From contig OX336389.2 of assembly GCA_946902985.2 (NCBI GenBank), forward strand, positions 978,518,084-978,582,083: 64,000 nucleotides of DNA, written 5' to 3'. The position numbers and the translations under genes were made by a program. Position 1 is the first letter of the stretch. Every line of letters begins with the position of its first letter. Source of the stretch: Meconema thalassinum (Eukaryota > Arthropoda > Insecta > Orthoptera > Tettigoniidae). Shown here piece by piece: positions 32,072-44,870 of the stretch. Below the pieces are notes generated by a model. That model had not been told where the DNA came from and ran no database searches. It saw only the letters and a program-made list of their open reading frames with translations.

Positions 32072-33985
32072 TTAAAACTTGTTACAAGCACTAAACCTAT
32101 ACAAAGGTTTTAAAATGTGCTTAAAATTGGGTTTTTAAAGCTTTTAAGAACAATAAATTTTACAGTGATTATAACTTTTTCAGATTAGATAAATTACAAG
32201 CGTTATATGACTGCACTTTTGGCAAGCTAACAAGCTACAGACAAATAAATTAAATCCTGATCGTGACAGGAGAGAAGAAAAAGAAACCAGAAAATGGAAA
32301 GTGGAAATTACCGCTATTTGAAACAGTAATTACTAGATGCGAAATACAAAAAATAAAGAATGTACAGGTCGTTTTAACGAAACCTGGAGAGAGAAGATTA
32401 GATACAGTAATACTTAGAAAGTTGCCAATTCCTGAGCTAGCAGGAAAAGAAAAGAAAATTAAGTTAGAAAAAGTACAATTCCCCAATTTTTAGAAGGGAA
32501 GGGAGATTAAAATGTGGACTAGCCACAATTTTGCGCAGAATTACAATGTTGGAAATGGAACAAATTTGGGAGGGTGCTTGATTTCAAGCGAGGCCTCTTA
32601 GTTTTTTTACTTAAATTTAAAGTTTAAATTAATTGGGTTAGTAAAGATATTTTGGAGAAGGAAAATTGGAAATTTAGGAAGTAGTCCAGGCCAGATTTAT
32701 TGCTCTAACGAACGCGGCCCAGATGATAGTTGAACAGGCACTGTTTTGCACTAAAGTCTATTGATGGATTGGAAAAGTTCACTATTGCAGCACAGAAAGT
32801 TTATGAAGCGAAAAGTTATTGCAGTTTTGGAGATCACTTAGTTAAATTTCGACAGGTTACTTGCGTTGTACAAGTTTTAAGATGCACATAATAGTTCCAG
32901 AATTGTAGCAACAATTAATTAATGCAGTAGTAGTTCCGCGGTGGGGTAGCGTATTCCCTTATTTAGTGTAGGAAATACCAGGTTTCTTGACGATTAGAAA
33001 GATTGGTATACGTAGAAAGTTCTGGAGTTATGATGACAGTTGAATAGGGCAGTAAAGTTCCCACGGAGGAAAAAGCTAAGTTTTATAGACAGTGGGTAAT
33101 TTGAATGAAATCCCTTGTTATGAGAAAGTGTTCTCAGTTAATTTGTACAAGAAATACTAAATTTTCAAGTTTTAAAGTCAGCTTGGATAGCTAGAGCATG
33201 ACAAGAAGAATCCCTCGAAGACGGTTATTGCATAATAGTTAGCAATTCCACACACTGCCTATAAAATTGTATTAAAACCCATTAAAACAATTCAAAATCA
33301 TTGGAGATTGGTACTTAGCTTTTTACATGTTTGAAGAGAGTAGATGATCCTGGCGACTGTTAGCTTACATCCACAACATGGCGTAGATTTAAAAATGTCT
33401 CATATGGACAGGAGACAAGCCTTTGGGAGGCTTCAAACTGTATGTTTGACGACTGACGCAGTAGTGAGGACGAGCAGTTCCGCACTGTAGCCTTGATGGC
33501 CGGACAACAAGAAGTGAGCGAGCGGAGCGGCGCGCCGATAGAGGCAATCGATAACGTACACGTCAGAGGTAGGCGGGCGAGGGGGTAGGGGAAGGAAACA
33601 AAAGAGCTTATACATAAGAGTGCCCAACATACAAAAAATAACATCTTTGTACAAGTGTAAATCTTCTTCATGGAGCAGTTAGCTGGCGACGAACACGAAG
33701 CCTGGTGGATTGGTAAAGAAGTCCTCTTGACTTGAGTCGATTGAAGAAGTTCAGAGGGTAGCTGTAAAATGCTGCTAGGCTGGTTCCGCAGAAACTGCAC
33801 CTCTAGAACAAACTTATACAAGAAATAAGCAAGTGTACGGGGAGAATAGAATATAATGGTTCGCTGTTGGTGTCTGCGGGAAGGGAAATTAAATAAATAA
33901 ATTAATGTACAAAGCCAAAGAGCAGCAAAAGACAACTCTGTCTGACCGTGTATTTCGAGAAATACACCACATATAGGTAATAAAT
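32072..33985. other. Unassigned stretch between LINE and Polinton-like DNA
   Basis: No family is recognised. A 191-codon minus-strand frame at 33360-33935 covers a GC-richer patch (33480-33600) but has no known domain, an improbable composition (rich in S, L, C), and overlapping open frames, so I do not call it a gene. Confidence 0.4.
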
Positions 33986-33989
33986 GGGT

Positions 33990-34177
33990 TATACTATACT
34001 TTCCGTTAGCTAGTTTCGGCTACCTAAGGGCATTCTACCAATATTTTTGATAGGGGTTAACAATTGGATAAAGAGAGACAATGTGAGTAGTAGTGTCCAA
34101 ACAATGTTTTTCTTTATTAAGTATTACACATACCGAATTACTTTTTTGGACAATTTTTTCATGTTATAAATTTAATA
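33990..34177 (-). mobile_element. Polinton-like copy 1, segment downstream of polymerase
   Basis: GGCTACCTAAGGGCATTCTA and the next about 130 bp match, in reverse orientation, the last about 150 bases of the window (63850-64000). Those follow directly after the second polymerase copy, so this is the continuation of copy 1 displaced by the insertion at 34178-39646. Confidence 0.75.
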
Positions 34178-37100
34178 ACAATTACCCGAACTACATTTGT
34201 ATAATGCATGTAGAGTGATATATATTGTGCCCATTTGGATATTGGCACAAGTGAACCCTTGACCATTCATATAAAAATATGTTAAAAGTTTGATAGAAAC
34301 AGTAAGAAACCAAGGGGGACAATTCGTTGTGAAAAAAGCTTCAGAAGCACAGCAAGACATGCAGGTGGCTTATTGAATACTAGCGGATATATAAAGTCCC
34401 ATTATTTTTGACATTTTAAGTGAAAAAAGTCGTTAGAGAGGCCATTAACGAAGCAAGAAAATGCATAGCTGAAGGGTCGTAATTAACACTCAGCATTCCA
34501 TGAGGCAGCGATCCAGCAAGAAGTTATTACCAGTCAAGTGCGACATTTACGAGGGTTTTCTAAGGACGTACTTGAGAAGAGGCCCCGAAAGGCGTTAAGC
34601 CAGCAGAAAGTCGAACATATAAATGAGGGACTCCCCATCATAAAACTTTACAAAATAAATTCAACATGTTAACCAGATATGAATTTAAGACAGTAGTAAC
34701 AGCATAAATCGGAAAGTTGGTAGACCTGTAAAAGAGGCACTCAAGAAAATGCTTAGCTAAGATGACGTCATTGGAATTCAGAGCGGAGTGCTAAGAAGGG
34801 ATACTGAGGTAATCAGGTCGGCCCCGCAGAGTGAATAACAACTATTTTAATTGTTTAAAAATTAACCTACGAACGAATTCCGTTCTGCCAACAGGCAATC
34901 TTAAAGTTATTACATATTACATCTGGAAATAAATTATATACCAGATTGGAGCTAGGAGTCAAAAGTTGAACTCCCGAAATTGTCTGGAACTGATTTCTGC
35001 GCCAAATCGAATAAACAAGGGCTTGAGGGAGCCAAAGTCACGCAGTTCACCCAGTTCTCAGTCGATCGAAGCCTCGGGAAGGCACGTTAGCACGTCAGTT
35101 TCACTCAGTCTTCAAGAAGCCTCAGGGAGGCAAGTTACGCTATAAGTTGCGCTACACGTTACTAAGTCAGTTAGGCGCTACGCTATCAAAGTACAAGTAG
35201 TTCGGAGAGAACACAGTACGAGTTAGAACCTAGTGTAGGTCTTATCATTCAGCGAAGCTTGAATAAGCAGTAAAATTAAAATTCAGTTGAGGTGCACTAC
35301 ACTAATAACTAGACTGAGTTGCACCATATAACGATCCAGAGTTAGAAACTCCGAGCGATCAGGGAAGTCTATAAACATTAACATTGAAAGACTGCAAAGG
35401 AAAGAACTGTAGAGGTCAAAACAATTAGAAATTCATAGAGCAAAACGAGTTGCGTTACACCAAAGTCAGGGAGTTTCAGAGAACATTAAAATCCCAAAGG
35501 AACACTAATTTGAAACTGCATAGTGAGAAACATTGCGAAAGTGCGAAGTCGAAGAAGAGAATACTAATTCGAGAAATATAGCAACTAGAAACAGAAATAG
35601 GGGTGTATGGACTTCGAATTGGAAGCCAAGCTATAGAATCGCGAAAGTTGCGATAGATAGAGCTAGGAAAAAGAGCGGCGGCAAAGATTACGAACATTTT
35701 CGCCTAAGAACTAATAGGCCAAATCAGTAAAGCCACGAGCAGCAAAGATACTAGAAAGACTGTACCGAATAAAGACTGAACAGAAGTAGGAGATTCCGAG
35801 AACGCGAAGTCACACGTTCAATGCGGATTAGGGAGCGCATCAGGATCATCAGCGCCGTGATGTCGCATCGCAAAACGCTGAAATATGGTTCGTGTGTCAT
35901 GTAAATATTAAATAAGTGTTTTTAAGTGTAATAAGTGTTAAAAAGTGTAAAAATAATGTATCAAAAGGTGAATAAGTGTAAAATCGAAAACCAGAGAATG
36001 AAAATGGTCCATTGTTGTGTAAAAATGTATTGTTGAAGCATTGAGATGGGTGAAGTCATCCAAAGATTTGGTTATGAACCGAACGTCACATGGGGTGAGT
36101 AGAAAATCTTTAATTATCCTAGAATGTTGCGTCATGTGCTGATCAATAATTGTGAAATGTATAAAATAAAAAAGTAAATGCACTAGTAAATAAATAAATA
36201 ATGTCAAAATGTGTTGGAAAAATCGCAAAGATAAGTTTGCCAAATACGAGAGTGTAATAATTAAAGTGCAAAGTAAATTGAAACCCGTAAAATGAATAAT
36301 TAACAATGATAAAAATTGAAATGTGAGAGAAGAAATCGATTATAATGATATTATTGGCAAGTAATTTATGCCGTTGATAAACTATAAAGTAATAATAAAA
36401 CGAACACCAAAATAATAATAAGTGTCGAATTTCTATACTCCGATAATGATGAGTAAATATATTGAGTAATTGCGTTTCGTAAGTAATGATGAAGTAATAA
36501 TGAATCAATATAATAACGAGCTCTAGTTGAAAGTAATTGAATATTAAAGGATCTTTGAGATACCTTAAAGTAATGAAGCAATAATGTTATTCAGATCATA
36601 AATGTAATGAATTAAAGTAAATGGTGATAAGCGAACACCTTGGAAATATATTATGAAGTTGTAGGTTATAGGCCAAATGAAAAGGGAAAATGCTTAAGTA
36701 AAGACCAGTAAAGAAATACCGCGATATAAAGAAAGTTGAGTTATTGAGAATTTGTAGTACGCGATGAAAATCCAAGTTATCAAAAGTTGTGTTGTCAAAA
36801 TGGGCCAATAAATACTAAATAATAAGCAGCATCAGGCTAGCTAGTGTGTATTCCATAACAGGCATATTCGAGAGATCAATAAAAAGGTATAAGTGGATGA
36901 AATGGTTCCCACTGGAATAGCTGTGTGTATGTAAATTGTCAGAAATCGTCGTTTTTATTAAGGGTTGCACCCATGGAAAAACCAAAGGGTTTTTGCCAGT
37001 CAGCAGAAATGGTATTGTAATTGCATTTAAGTCCCACCGGGTATGATGGCGATCTCTGGTCTGCGGCGTTGCCAAATGTATAAGGAAGTCTGGAAGGAGT

Positions 37101-39646
37101 AAGAGGTTTCTACGAGATATGATACAACTGGGGAGGAGTGTAGAGTCTCCAAGCCTAGTGTCATATAACTTAGCCTATTGGCCAGCATTGTTGTTGTATC
37201 CGACCAAATAAAAGTGTGTGAAATGAATATGAAGGACGGAATCAGGGCATGATAGTGTAACTTTTTACCAGCCCTTCTTGGGCGACTGATTTAAAACTTC
37301 CCAAAATCATCCTCCTATTTTTGATCGGAAGTACTTCATCATATACCACACAATTGAAATGGCAGGGTCGTGGAGTGTTGGACACACATTTGGTCAACCT
37401 AACTGGTATCATTTGGGCGTTCAACTATTAGGTGTAATTCCCTATAAAGAAAACTAATTATAACCTTCAAAATATGTGTATTAATATCAACTTTAAACAT
37501 ATGGCGGGGACTCTCGTCGAACAGACTATGGTTTACTATCTTCTCTCCTCGGCAATGACGAAAACATGTGACCCAAAATGAATGTTGGAATATAAAGATG
37601 TTTGTTACTCACTCATCGACGATCTAGCAGATAATCTACGAGACATGCTCGATAGATCAGTTCTCCCCAGCATTTCTAAGATTTTCCACACGTGGTTTGA
37701 GGTTAGAGATGTTTACTGGTTTACATAGCCACATCTCTGCGAGAGAAATGAATGTGCTTCCGTACCCAACTTGAATTGTGCTAACAGAGATAACATCGTT
37801 GTGATATGTAGCCGTTTCGAGTACATTCACAAGCCATGCTTTCAACAAAACTGTTTCTCCAAATAGGCCTACGCCAAATTACGAGAACGCGACCTTTCCA
37901 ATCAGACGCTACAATAGAAGTGAAGCCCCGCTATACACGAAAATCCCACCTCTCCACTTGTAAACACATGTTTTCGTCTTTCTCCGCCAGGGTCATGATA
38001 CCCTCCAACCCATACAAAATACACCAATAATCTCGAACCCATGTATATTTCTTACAACTCGTGGCGCGAAACTCTTCTCTGACGTCAGAACCTTACACAA
38101 TTTACACAAAGCTTTCTTCAAGACAAGGGAAGTTATTCTCGGCCCAATCTAAATTTGGCCTAGAGTTTCCTGCTGTTGCAACATCTTGTAGCTTACCTAC
38201 ACAATCCGCTGTCTTGTATACTGACATCTCCCATACAAATTAAATGAAATATTCCTGACTGAGTCCCCGAGATACACAAGATATATATACACTAAGAAAA
38301 TGAAATTCTACAACCTAAATGATGATGATGAACAAGAAAAGAAATGGTATGAACAAATTACCCTAACCTGACTTCTCTTGCAGTCAACCAAATAAGGGTT
38401 TGGGAACATTGTGACCGGAACAGTCACAATAGCGATCTCCTGGTGTCCACCTTACAAGTAGGTAAATCGTCGTGACCTCAGGATATTGCACTGATTGTGA
38501 GGAAATGAAATGAATATTATAATAAAGTGAGATTAAATTAAAGAGTGAGCTTGGATTATCATATACAGTTTTAAGGGAAGAGGTAAACAGTTAAAAGTCG
38601 CGAGGGGAGAATGAATGAGAAGCGAGACCAGGTCATAAATCACAAGCCAAGTGGTGTGAGGGAGAATCTAGCGACCTTGCCGGCCGTCACAGCCCGCAAG
38701 GGGGAGCTAATACAATAGACGCTCTGTGTACAGAAGTTTTAAGATCTGAATAGGTAGTAGTAATAAAACGGGAGGTTATGCAATTTTGATAAACAATGGT
38801 GTTACAATATAATGTAAATTGTTGAATTGGTGGGTTTTAGACAATGGTCCCCACACTAAGTTTGATGTAATTCCATAATATTTGACCATAGTAGTCAAGT
38901 TTGTTAAGAAAGTAATCGATTTCTGGCTCAGAAGATGTATTAAGCAATACGGGTAAACAAATAATTGAGTTTGCAAGTAATCTAAGTAATGAAGGGAAGT
39001 GATAGCACATGATACATCATTAATGAATCCCATTAGAGCATGAGAAACAAGTTGGAAGGATGTGGGTTCGAGTCATGGCATGTTAAGAATTGTTGATTTG
39101 TTGTGTAAAATGTTTAAACCTAAGGCTTAACTGGAAGAAATAGTACAGTTTAAAAGTAACTGAAAATAAAGTAAACAATGAAATAAAGATAAAATGAGAC
39201 CCTGAAGGGACTGTAATGATACGGTGAATGTCCGTAAGCCTTAGTGTATTTTCCATAAATGATAGGCATGCTCTTTGCCTAAATGAATAGAAATGAAATA
39301 TTGTAAGAAAGAATTTTTGTATCGACACTTAAGAATAGATATCAGCTCAGTTGAGCTAAGCAAGAATATAGATTTAAATGATTTATGGATTTTGATATTT
39401 TGGGATTTATTCTAAAATATTGATGTTTTATGTGTAATTGTATTTTTTTCCTGGGAATTTTTAGTAAATAAATTCATATTAATTGTAATATGTTTAGTTG
39501 TCAATGTAGTCTTGTAGATCCTAGAGTGCTTCCATATCTGAATGTGAGATCATGTTGTGGGCTGAACGGTACACACCACGAAACCGAAAGTAGCCTAGCC
39601 AGGTGATGATCAAGCATTCTCCATGTGAAATGGGTACAATATCCTG
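34178..39646. mobile_element. 5.5-kb insertion of unknown class in Polinton-like copy 1
   Basis: Comparison with the second copy shows this block interrupts sequence that is otherwise continuous; AATTT occurs at both edges (34173-34177 and 39647-39651), a probable 5-bp duplication as made by LTR elements. The ends are neither TG..CA nor inverted repeats, and no gag, pol or transposase is seen. Much of it is A-rich on the plus strand (35000-36800), with an imperfect 50-bp duplication GAAGCCTCGGGAAGGCACGT/GAAGCCTCAGGGAGGCAAGT near 35068/35117. Short frames (for example 37242-37424 and 37657-37848, minus) are unassigned. Several older elements may be nested here. Confidence 0.5.
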
Positions 39647-39727
39647 TTTAATTTTGAGATTTTGTTATCCATAACTTACCCTTTTAAGTATGGTCAACTG
39701 TTGAGTAATGACTATAGGCATGTGTAG

Positions 39728-41055
39728 CTACACCGTACCATTAGAATCAATTACTCTTTTATCATTACGAGGACACAAAGCAATTTTGTTTAGTTTTATA
39801 GATGATATGTTATGTTGTTTAGAAACGATAATGTTCATCGGTATTCTTTTTACCTCGTATTTCATGATACAATCCTTGTAATCTTGAAAACTTATACAAT
39901 TTTTGACAACGCCTCTTCTATTACCTTTATTCTTTTTTATTTCTATTCCATCTATGTCTAAAGCATACATTTTAGCTCTAAGTCCAATAATACGTCCACA
40001 AGCCTAGTCTTTAAATTTCCCCAAAGTTTTCTTGTTTGATGTAGAGTAACATATGTGATTAGTAGGATAATCAGATGTTTCCAGGTGTTCTAGAAAATTC
40101 AACTTGTCTTGATAAACATCTTGGGTGTTAAGCAAATAAATAAACGAGTCCAAATCCATATACATTAGTTAAGATTTTTGACCCCATAATAGGGTAGCAG
40201 GACATCAAAGTGGTGGGAATTCATGAGAGTTTTTGAAATATCTAGTATATACATTCCAATATATATATAGGCTTATTGAATATAATGCTACGTTTAGCCA
40301 TGTGGAAAGCAGCTAGGTTAGGGCCGTAAATTGTTCTGTCGATAAATGTTGGTTTAACTAGAAGCATTTCAGCCTTTTTGCCATTAGTTACAAGACGCAT
40401 ATCTATTATTTTACCAATATTTTCCATTGTTTTTCCAAAAATTGCATTATTAAATAATAAGTACAGATTTTTCTCAAAATCAATTTTTGGCCGGTTTTCG
40501 AATGTTATTAAAATCAACGTACGCCTTTAGCCACGGTCTCTGTTGAATCTTAAACACACGATGAATTTTTATCAATTTTTGTCCATGATCTAGAGCCTGT
40601 TTAAGTGTCATGTAATGAACAACGTACCGGCTTCGATTTCCAAGATGAGGGATTAGATTTTTAAGAGGTGAATCCTTAGGTTGTATACACTCTGGTAGGA
40701 AAGGTAAATCGTTGTGTTCATCATGAAGGTCAGATGGATAATCAACATCTAGAATGTATCCGACAGAGTTGTCTTTCTTTAGCGTATTTAGATCAACGGT
40801 ATCTGGAGAAACCCACTGAAATCCTCCGTAAGGAAGGGGATGCCTTATAGCCCACCCTTATTGGTTGCTGGCATCATCATAGGTAATAAACTGTGACGGT
40901 TTCTCGGAATCATATGTTGCCATGTATTTACTGTTAGCTTCAGCATACCGATGAGAAACCTTGCATACTCCTCCACATATTTCAGACTCTATTAAAGAAT
41001 CTGATCGTAATCCTGTAGAGATTCCGGGGTAAGGAAGCATTGCCTCGAGACTTAA
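39728..41055 (-). pseudogene. Polinton/adintovirus-like type B DNA polymerase, C-terminal third (copy 1)
   Basis: Minus-strand pieces in order: ICGGVCKVSHRYAEANSKYM and PSQFITYDDASNQ, a stop where the family has DANNLYG (Pol A motif); YGGFQWVSPDTVDLNTLKK and RPWLKAYVDFN (other frames); LFNNAIFGKTMENIGKIID and RTIYGPNLAAFHMAK (Pol B region); MYMDLDSFIYLL at 40141-40168, where the Pol C site DTDS reads DLDS; IGLRAKMYALDIDGIEIKK; and SSIKLNKIALCPRNDKRV at the end. Protein-primed polymerases of this family replicate Polinton and related virus-like elements. Stops, frame changes and motif losses show decay. The upstream part continues beyond a piggyBac insertion at 41056. Confidence 0.8.
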
Positions 41056-42496
41056 CCCTTTCAGTACCAGTTGCTTATAGGTGGTATATGTGAGGAATAC
41101 CAGGCTTCTTTTCAAGAAATTGCAATGTTGTACTAAAATCATTATAACTTTTGTATTTTTGAAGATATACCCCCAAATTTTTCCTGATCATTGAAAATGA
41201 GTTGGTTTACCATTCTACTAAGTAACACACTATGTTACAATAACACTACAACACACAAAAAATATTTGTATTATTTCTGTGAAAAAAAAAAAAAAGTCAA
41301 AATTGAGAGAAAGAAACACAATTCAAAATGAAAGTTACACACAAACGGTTGTTATTGTCTGCAGTCACATGTTATTGGTTTACTCTCTGGAAAGTTTCAT
41401 TATCTTAGGTACTATAGTTTCTAATTTAAAAAATATTTTAATACACCATGCACTGTACATATTTCACATTTTATGCTGGTTCACTTTTAGCACATGTGAT
41501 ACCCTATGCAGATACCATGAAGACCTTTCATACACTTGGAACACGCAGTTCGTGACCTTTTTACTGGGCCTCCATCTATTTTGCTGCACTCAATGCATCT
41601 TTCAAATAATATACCACTTAATTTCACCAAAAGTTCCCCTTCCCTTGGTGGATGAAGCTTAGTTAACATTTTGGTTTGTAGGTTTTTCTCCTGGACCCAT
41701 TCCTATTCTATGGACTTGAGCCGTGTCATAACTTTACGAAGTATTTTCTTTGTATATCAAATAGGCATTCAGCACCATTCGAGCAAAGATGCAAAATACC
41801 ACCTTCTTCCAATATTTTAGTGTTCGTCGCTCATCGAAGTACGTGTACAACCTCATGTCAGATGGGTTCGAACCGACGGTCACTATCAATTGGAACTTCA
41901 CTAAACCCTGTATTAGGTACACAGGCATCATTGTCATTACCACCTACACTGTCTTCATTTGCGTCACTGTCACTCTCCGAATCAGTAAAATTGTCACTTT
42001 CAGTAATGACAATACCACGAGGTTTATGGCAGCCTACTACGGAATGTCATTGCTGCTCTCACTTCCTGTATCAGAAATAAAATTACCAACATCATTACTA
42101 CACGACCGTGATATTGCTACATCTCCATCAGACTCGATGTAATCATCTTCGGCGCACACTCTATTGATATGCTCGGCTAGATCATCATCGTTTACGAACG
42201 CATTCCGCGCGGCTGAGGCCATATTCGTACTAACAACGGTGCGTGGTGGACAAAACAGTGGGCGCTTTCTAAAATATCATATCTCCGTAAATAAAACTAT
42301 TACCGCGTTAGTTGTGGTAAATTTAGGAACTGCAGGCTTTGCCGATTCTGGATAATCTGCGTTGTGCTGCGATTTGATAGAAAACTGAGAACTACAAGCA
42401 TATATAAAACTGCCTGAATGAGGAGCGCTATTACGTTCCTGGCTGTTTTCACTAACACGCCGGGGAACGCTTTTGCGCTCCTTGGTATTCAAAGAG
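41056..42496 (-). mobile_element. piggyBac-like element, internally deleted, at TTAA
   Basis: TTAA lies at 41052-41055 and 42497-42500. The inner ends CCCTTTCAGTACC and (reversed) CTCTTTGAATACC are imperfect inverted repeats. Minus-strand scraps of transposase survive: MASAARNAFVNDDDLAEHIN (42222-42037, N-terminal), RRTLKYWKKVVFCIFARMVL (41943-41734) and RCIECSKIDGG...RTACSKCMKGLHGICIGYH, the C-terminal cysteine-rich domain (41669-41487). The catalytic middle is missing. The polymerase motif around the site is continuous across the two TTAA copies, so insertion was precise. Confidence 0.8.
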
Positions 42497-43260
42497 TTAA
42501 ACCAAACGAAGTAAAGAAGTGTGCAGCATCCAGTCGGTGTGTTTCTAGTGTTTTGTTTCTAAAAGTTTCAAAGCTGTCTGCAAGAAGGAGTACATCTGAG
42601 TTAGGTTTTAATTTTGAACTGATTCCATACATTTTTGGCATGTTCATAGTCTTCTTGACTAACATATTCTTGACTTAATTTGTTAAATGATGATGATGAT
42701 AATTGTTGTTTTAAGGGGCCTAACATCTAGGTTATCGGCCCTAATTTGTTAAAGAATGCCTCTTTTGGAGGTCAACACTTTTCACTAACTTTTCCCAAGA
42801 ATCAATGTAATCATAAGGAAATAAACATTTACGAGTCAAGAGCGTTGCATTTTCTTTTCCAAAGTACTTACTTGTCTGTTTCAGGGTATAATGTTAAGTT
42901 GGTAACTAAGTTTTCCAAACTTCTTGGCATCAACCGAAACGTATCCACAAATCGAAGATTAACATTTCCTACATATTTGGTAAAATAAATGTTATTTACT
43001 TTGGAGTTAGGGATAACGTCCACTCTCTCAGTAGTACACCTCAAATGCTATACAATAAAATTTGCATCATATCCACTCATATTATGAGGAAATACAGGAA
43101 CGAGGATACGTGTTTTACACCTCAAATTACAGTTATTATGAGCGCTTCCACGGTATTAACCTGTAATAAGACAATGATCTCTAACTTTCCAGTCCTCTTT
43201 AGTAAATGTTTTATGACCCAAATAACAGGTTTCAGAAGATAGGAACTCTGATTCTTGTTG
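42497..43260 (-). pseudogene. Polinton-like DNA polymerase, middle part (copy 1)
   Basis: Minus-strand reading: ETCYLGHKTFTKEDWKVRDH (family: C.IC...F.....KVRDH.H.TG), AHNNCNLRCKTRILVPVF, PHNMSGYDANFIV (ExoII-like HNLSGYD), DVIPNSKVNNIYFTK, LRFVDTFRLMPRSLENLVTN, then after a small insertion QEDYEHAKNVWNQFKIK and SDVLLLADSFETFRN, LDAAHFFTSFG. Several stops occur. It continues into the C-terminal part after the piggyBac element. Confidence 0.8.
42688..42741 (-). mobile_element. 54-bp severely truncated LINE tail with 12-bp TSD
   Basis: TAATTTGTTAAA at 42676-42687 and 42742-42753 flanks TGATGATGATGATAATTGTT followed by TTAAGGGGCCTAACATC... This matches, in reverse, the 3' end at 23560-23637. 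It is a complete insertion consisting only of the last 54 bp of the element. Confidence 0.9.
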
Positions 43261-43267
43261 TCTGTTA

Positions 43268-43543
43268 GGTAGTCAGCCCGAAGGCTGGTTGGATCCTCAA
43301 AAGCACCGCCGTTACGTTATGTGAGTAGATACCCACAAAAACCCAAGGCAGCGCTATATTGAGGCGTTCTAGGCAAGAAGAGGAGTGAGGTAGTTTGCCA
43401 TTACTTTCCTCACTGAGTCAGAACAGTAGTCCTAACCCTATGAATAGAACCTTTCACAGCATTCACAGGCACTGACTGTGCCCTGAATGCCATTACTAAG
43501 CACCACCCATACCTCAGTAGCTTCCATATAATCACAGCCATGA
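43268..43543 (+). repeat. Dispersed repeat family, copy B (276 bp)
   Basis: Nearly identical to 4897-5173, same orientation. It interrupts the Polinton-like polymerase just before its cysteine motif (ETCYLGHK). The insertion site has no obvious duplication. Confidence 0.8.
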
Positions 43544-43554
43544 GAGAGACTGAG

Positions 43555-44870
43555 ACATCGGTGAAAAGCCACCTTTTACTCTAGCCTGTGCCAACTGACA
43601 AATGCAATTGTATTGTATTCATCAAGAGATGGCTCATGAGTTAAAGCCTTTGGAACATTTAAGCTGGAAAGGCACACAATTTCATTAGCTATTGATATCA
43701 AACAGTCCATAAACTTTTCTGCAGCGTCAGGACCACGATAAATAACTGGTTTGCTCGGAAGGTTTGTCTTTATGTGTTCCACAGCTGGTGAGGGTTTAAC
43801 ATATACACCGAAGCTCATGGGAAAATGACTCTGGTATGGGACAGTATAACTTGCCTCTGGATTAGGTACACATGTTTGATATGGTAAGAGAATACTTTCG
43901 AAAGCTCCATATATAGCGTAAGGTATTCTAAGCATTTTTTCCACATTTAAAAACTTGAGTCGGGTTTTTAATAGGCATTTCATCCCTAGCAATGCCATGC
44001 AGGACACACAAAGCTCTATGTACTTTTAATTTATCTATCCCTCGTTGGCCATATTGATTATCAAAGTGAGTAAAATACCGTTCACAAGTATATATATGTC
44101 CATGGTGGGTGATCTGATGACCTACTAGTTTATCAAAATCTTTGATTATGATATAGTGGTTCTCACCAGATGAAGAACTTAGCAAAAGGAGGTCACGGTG
44201 GTCTTGTAGTTCTTGATCCACTACCTTTAGAGTTTGTTGTCTTCTTCCAGTCCAAATACATTGATGGATAGAAGATAGTTTGCTTTTTCAAATTTGGTAA
44301 AGTCAGCTAGCGATGTAGGAAACGATATCACTGAAATATCATACTCATTTTCCCGGTCCTTGTATTTACTAACGCGTTGAGCTTTCCTTTTAAACAGTTT
44401 TGCTATATAAAATGGCATACATAAAACACCTCTCGTCCTTAAAGTTTTGAGGATTAATGCAGGATTTTCTTGCTTTTACAGCTGCTGGTAATGGAATAGA
44501 TGTGCTACCACGCAAAGGATTATACTTATTTATTTTCAATCGCACTCCTTCAACTGCCAGCAAAACCCAATTACTGCCTTTTAGATCGGATTTCTATATT
44601 TCCATAGTAATTTTTTAAAATTGCGTTTCCAAAAAACAACTTAAGTCTGTTTCTAAAAATACGGCTTCATTACGTGTTTTAATAGCATGATCTGTAATTA
44701 CACTGGCAGACGTATGAATAAATCTACATTAAGCCACATTATTAACTTTTATCGACTTGTGGTTTGCTTGTTCTTTTTGTATAGCATGAATTATTTGATG
44801 TTTAGACTCTTTGAGGTATGAATTTAAATCCTTACACGTATCACAACGTATAAAATAGGATTTAAGACGA
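43555..44870 (-). pseudogene. Polinton-like DNA polymerase, N-terminal/exonuclease part (copy 1)
   Basis: Minus-strand pieces: INKYNPLRGSTSIPLPAAVK (about 44550-44480), SCINPQNFKDERCFMYAIL, DFTKFEKANYLLSINVFGLE, DLLLLSSSSGENHYIIIKDF with DKLVGHQITHHGHIYTCERY, then MLRIPYAIYGAFESILLPYQ, where the family exonuclease motif D-F-E-S reads A-F-E-S (about 43890-43920), and GPDAAEKFMDCLISIANEI. The domain order is that of Polinton/adintovirus polymerases. The loss of the exonuclease aspartate and the frame changes show it is dead. The upstream edge is the LINE at about 44871. Confidence 0.8.

Noticed and set aside
33360..33935. 191-codon minus-strand ORF
   Set aside because: No domain, biased composition and overlapping open frames in a GC-richer patch; not enough to call a gene.
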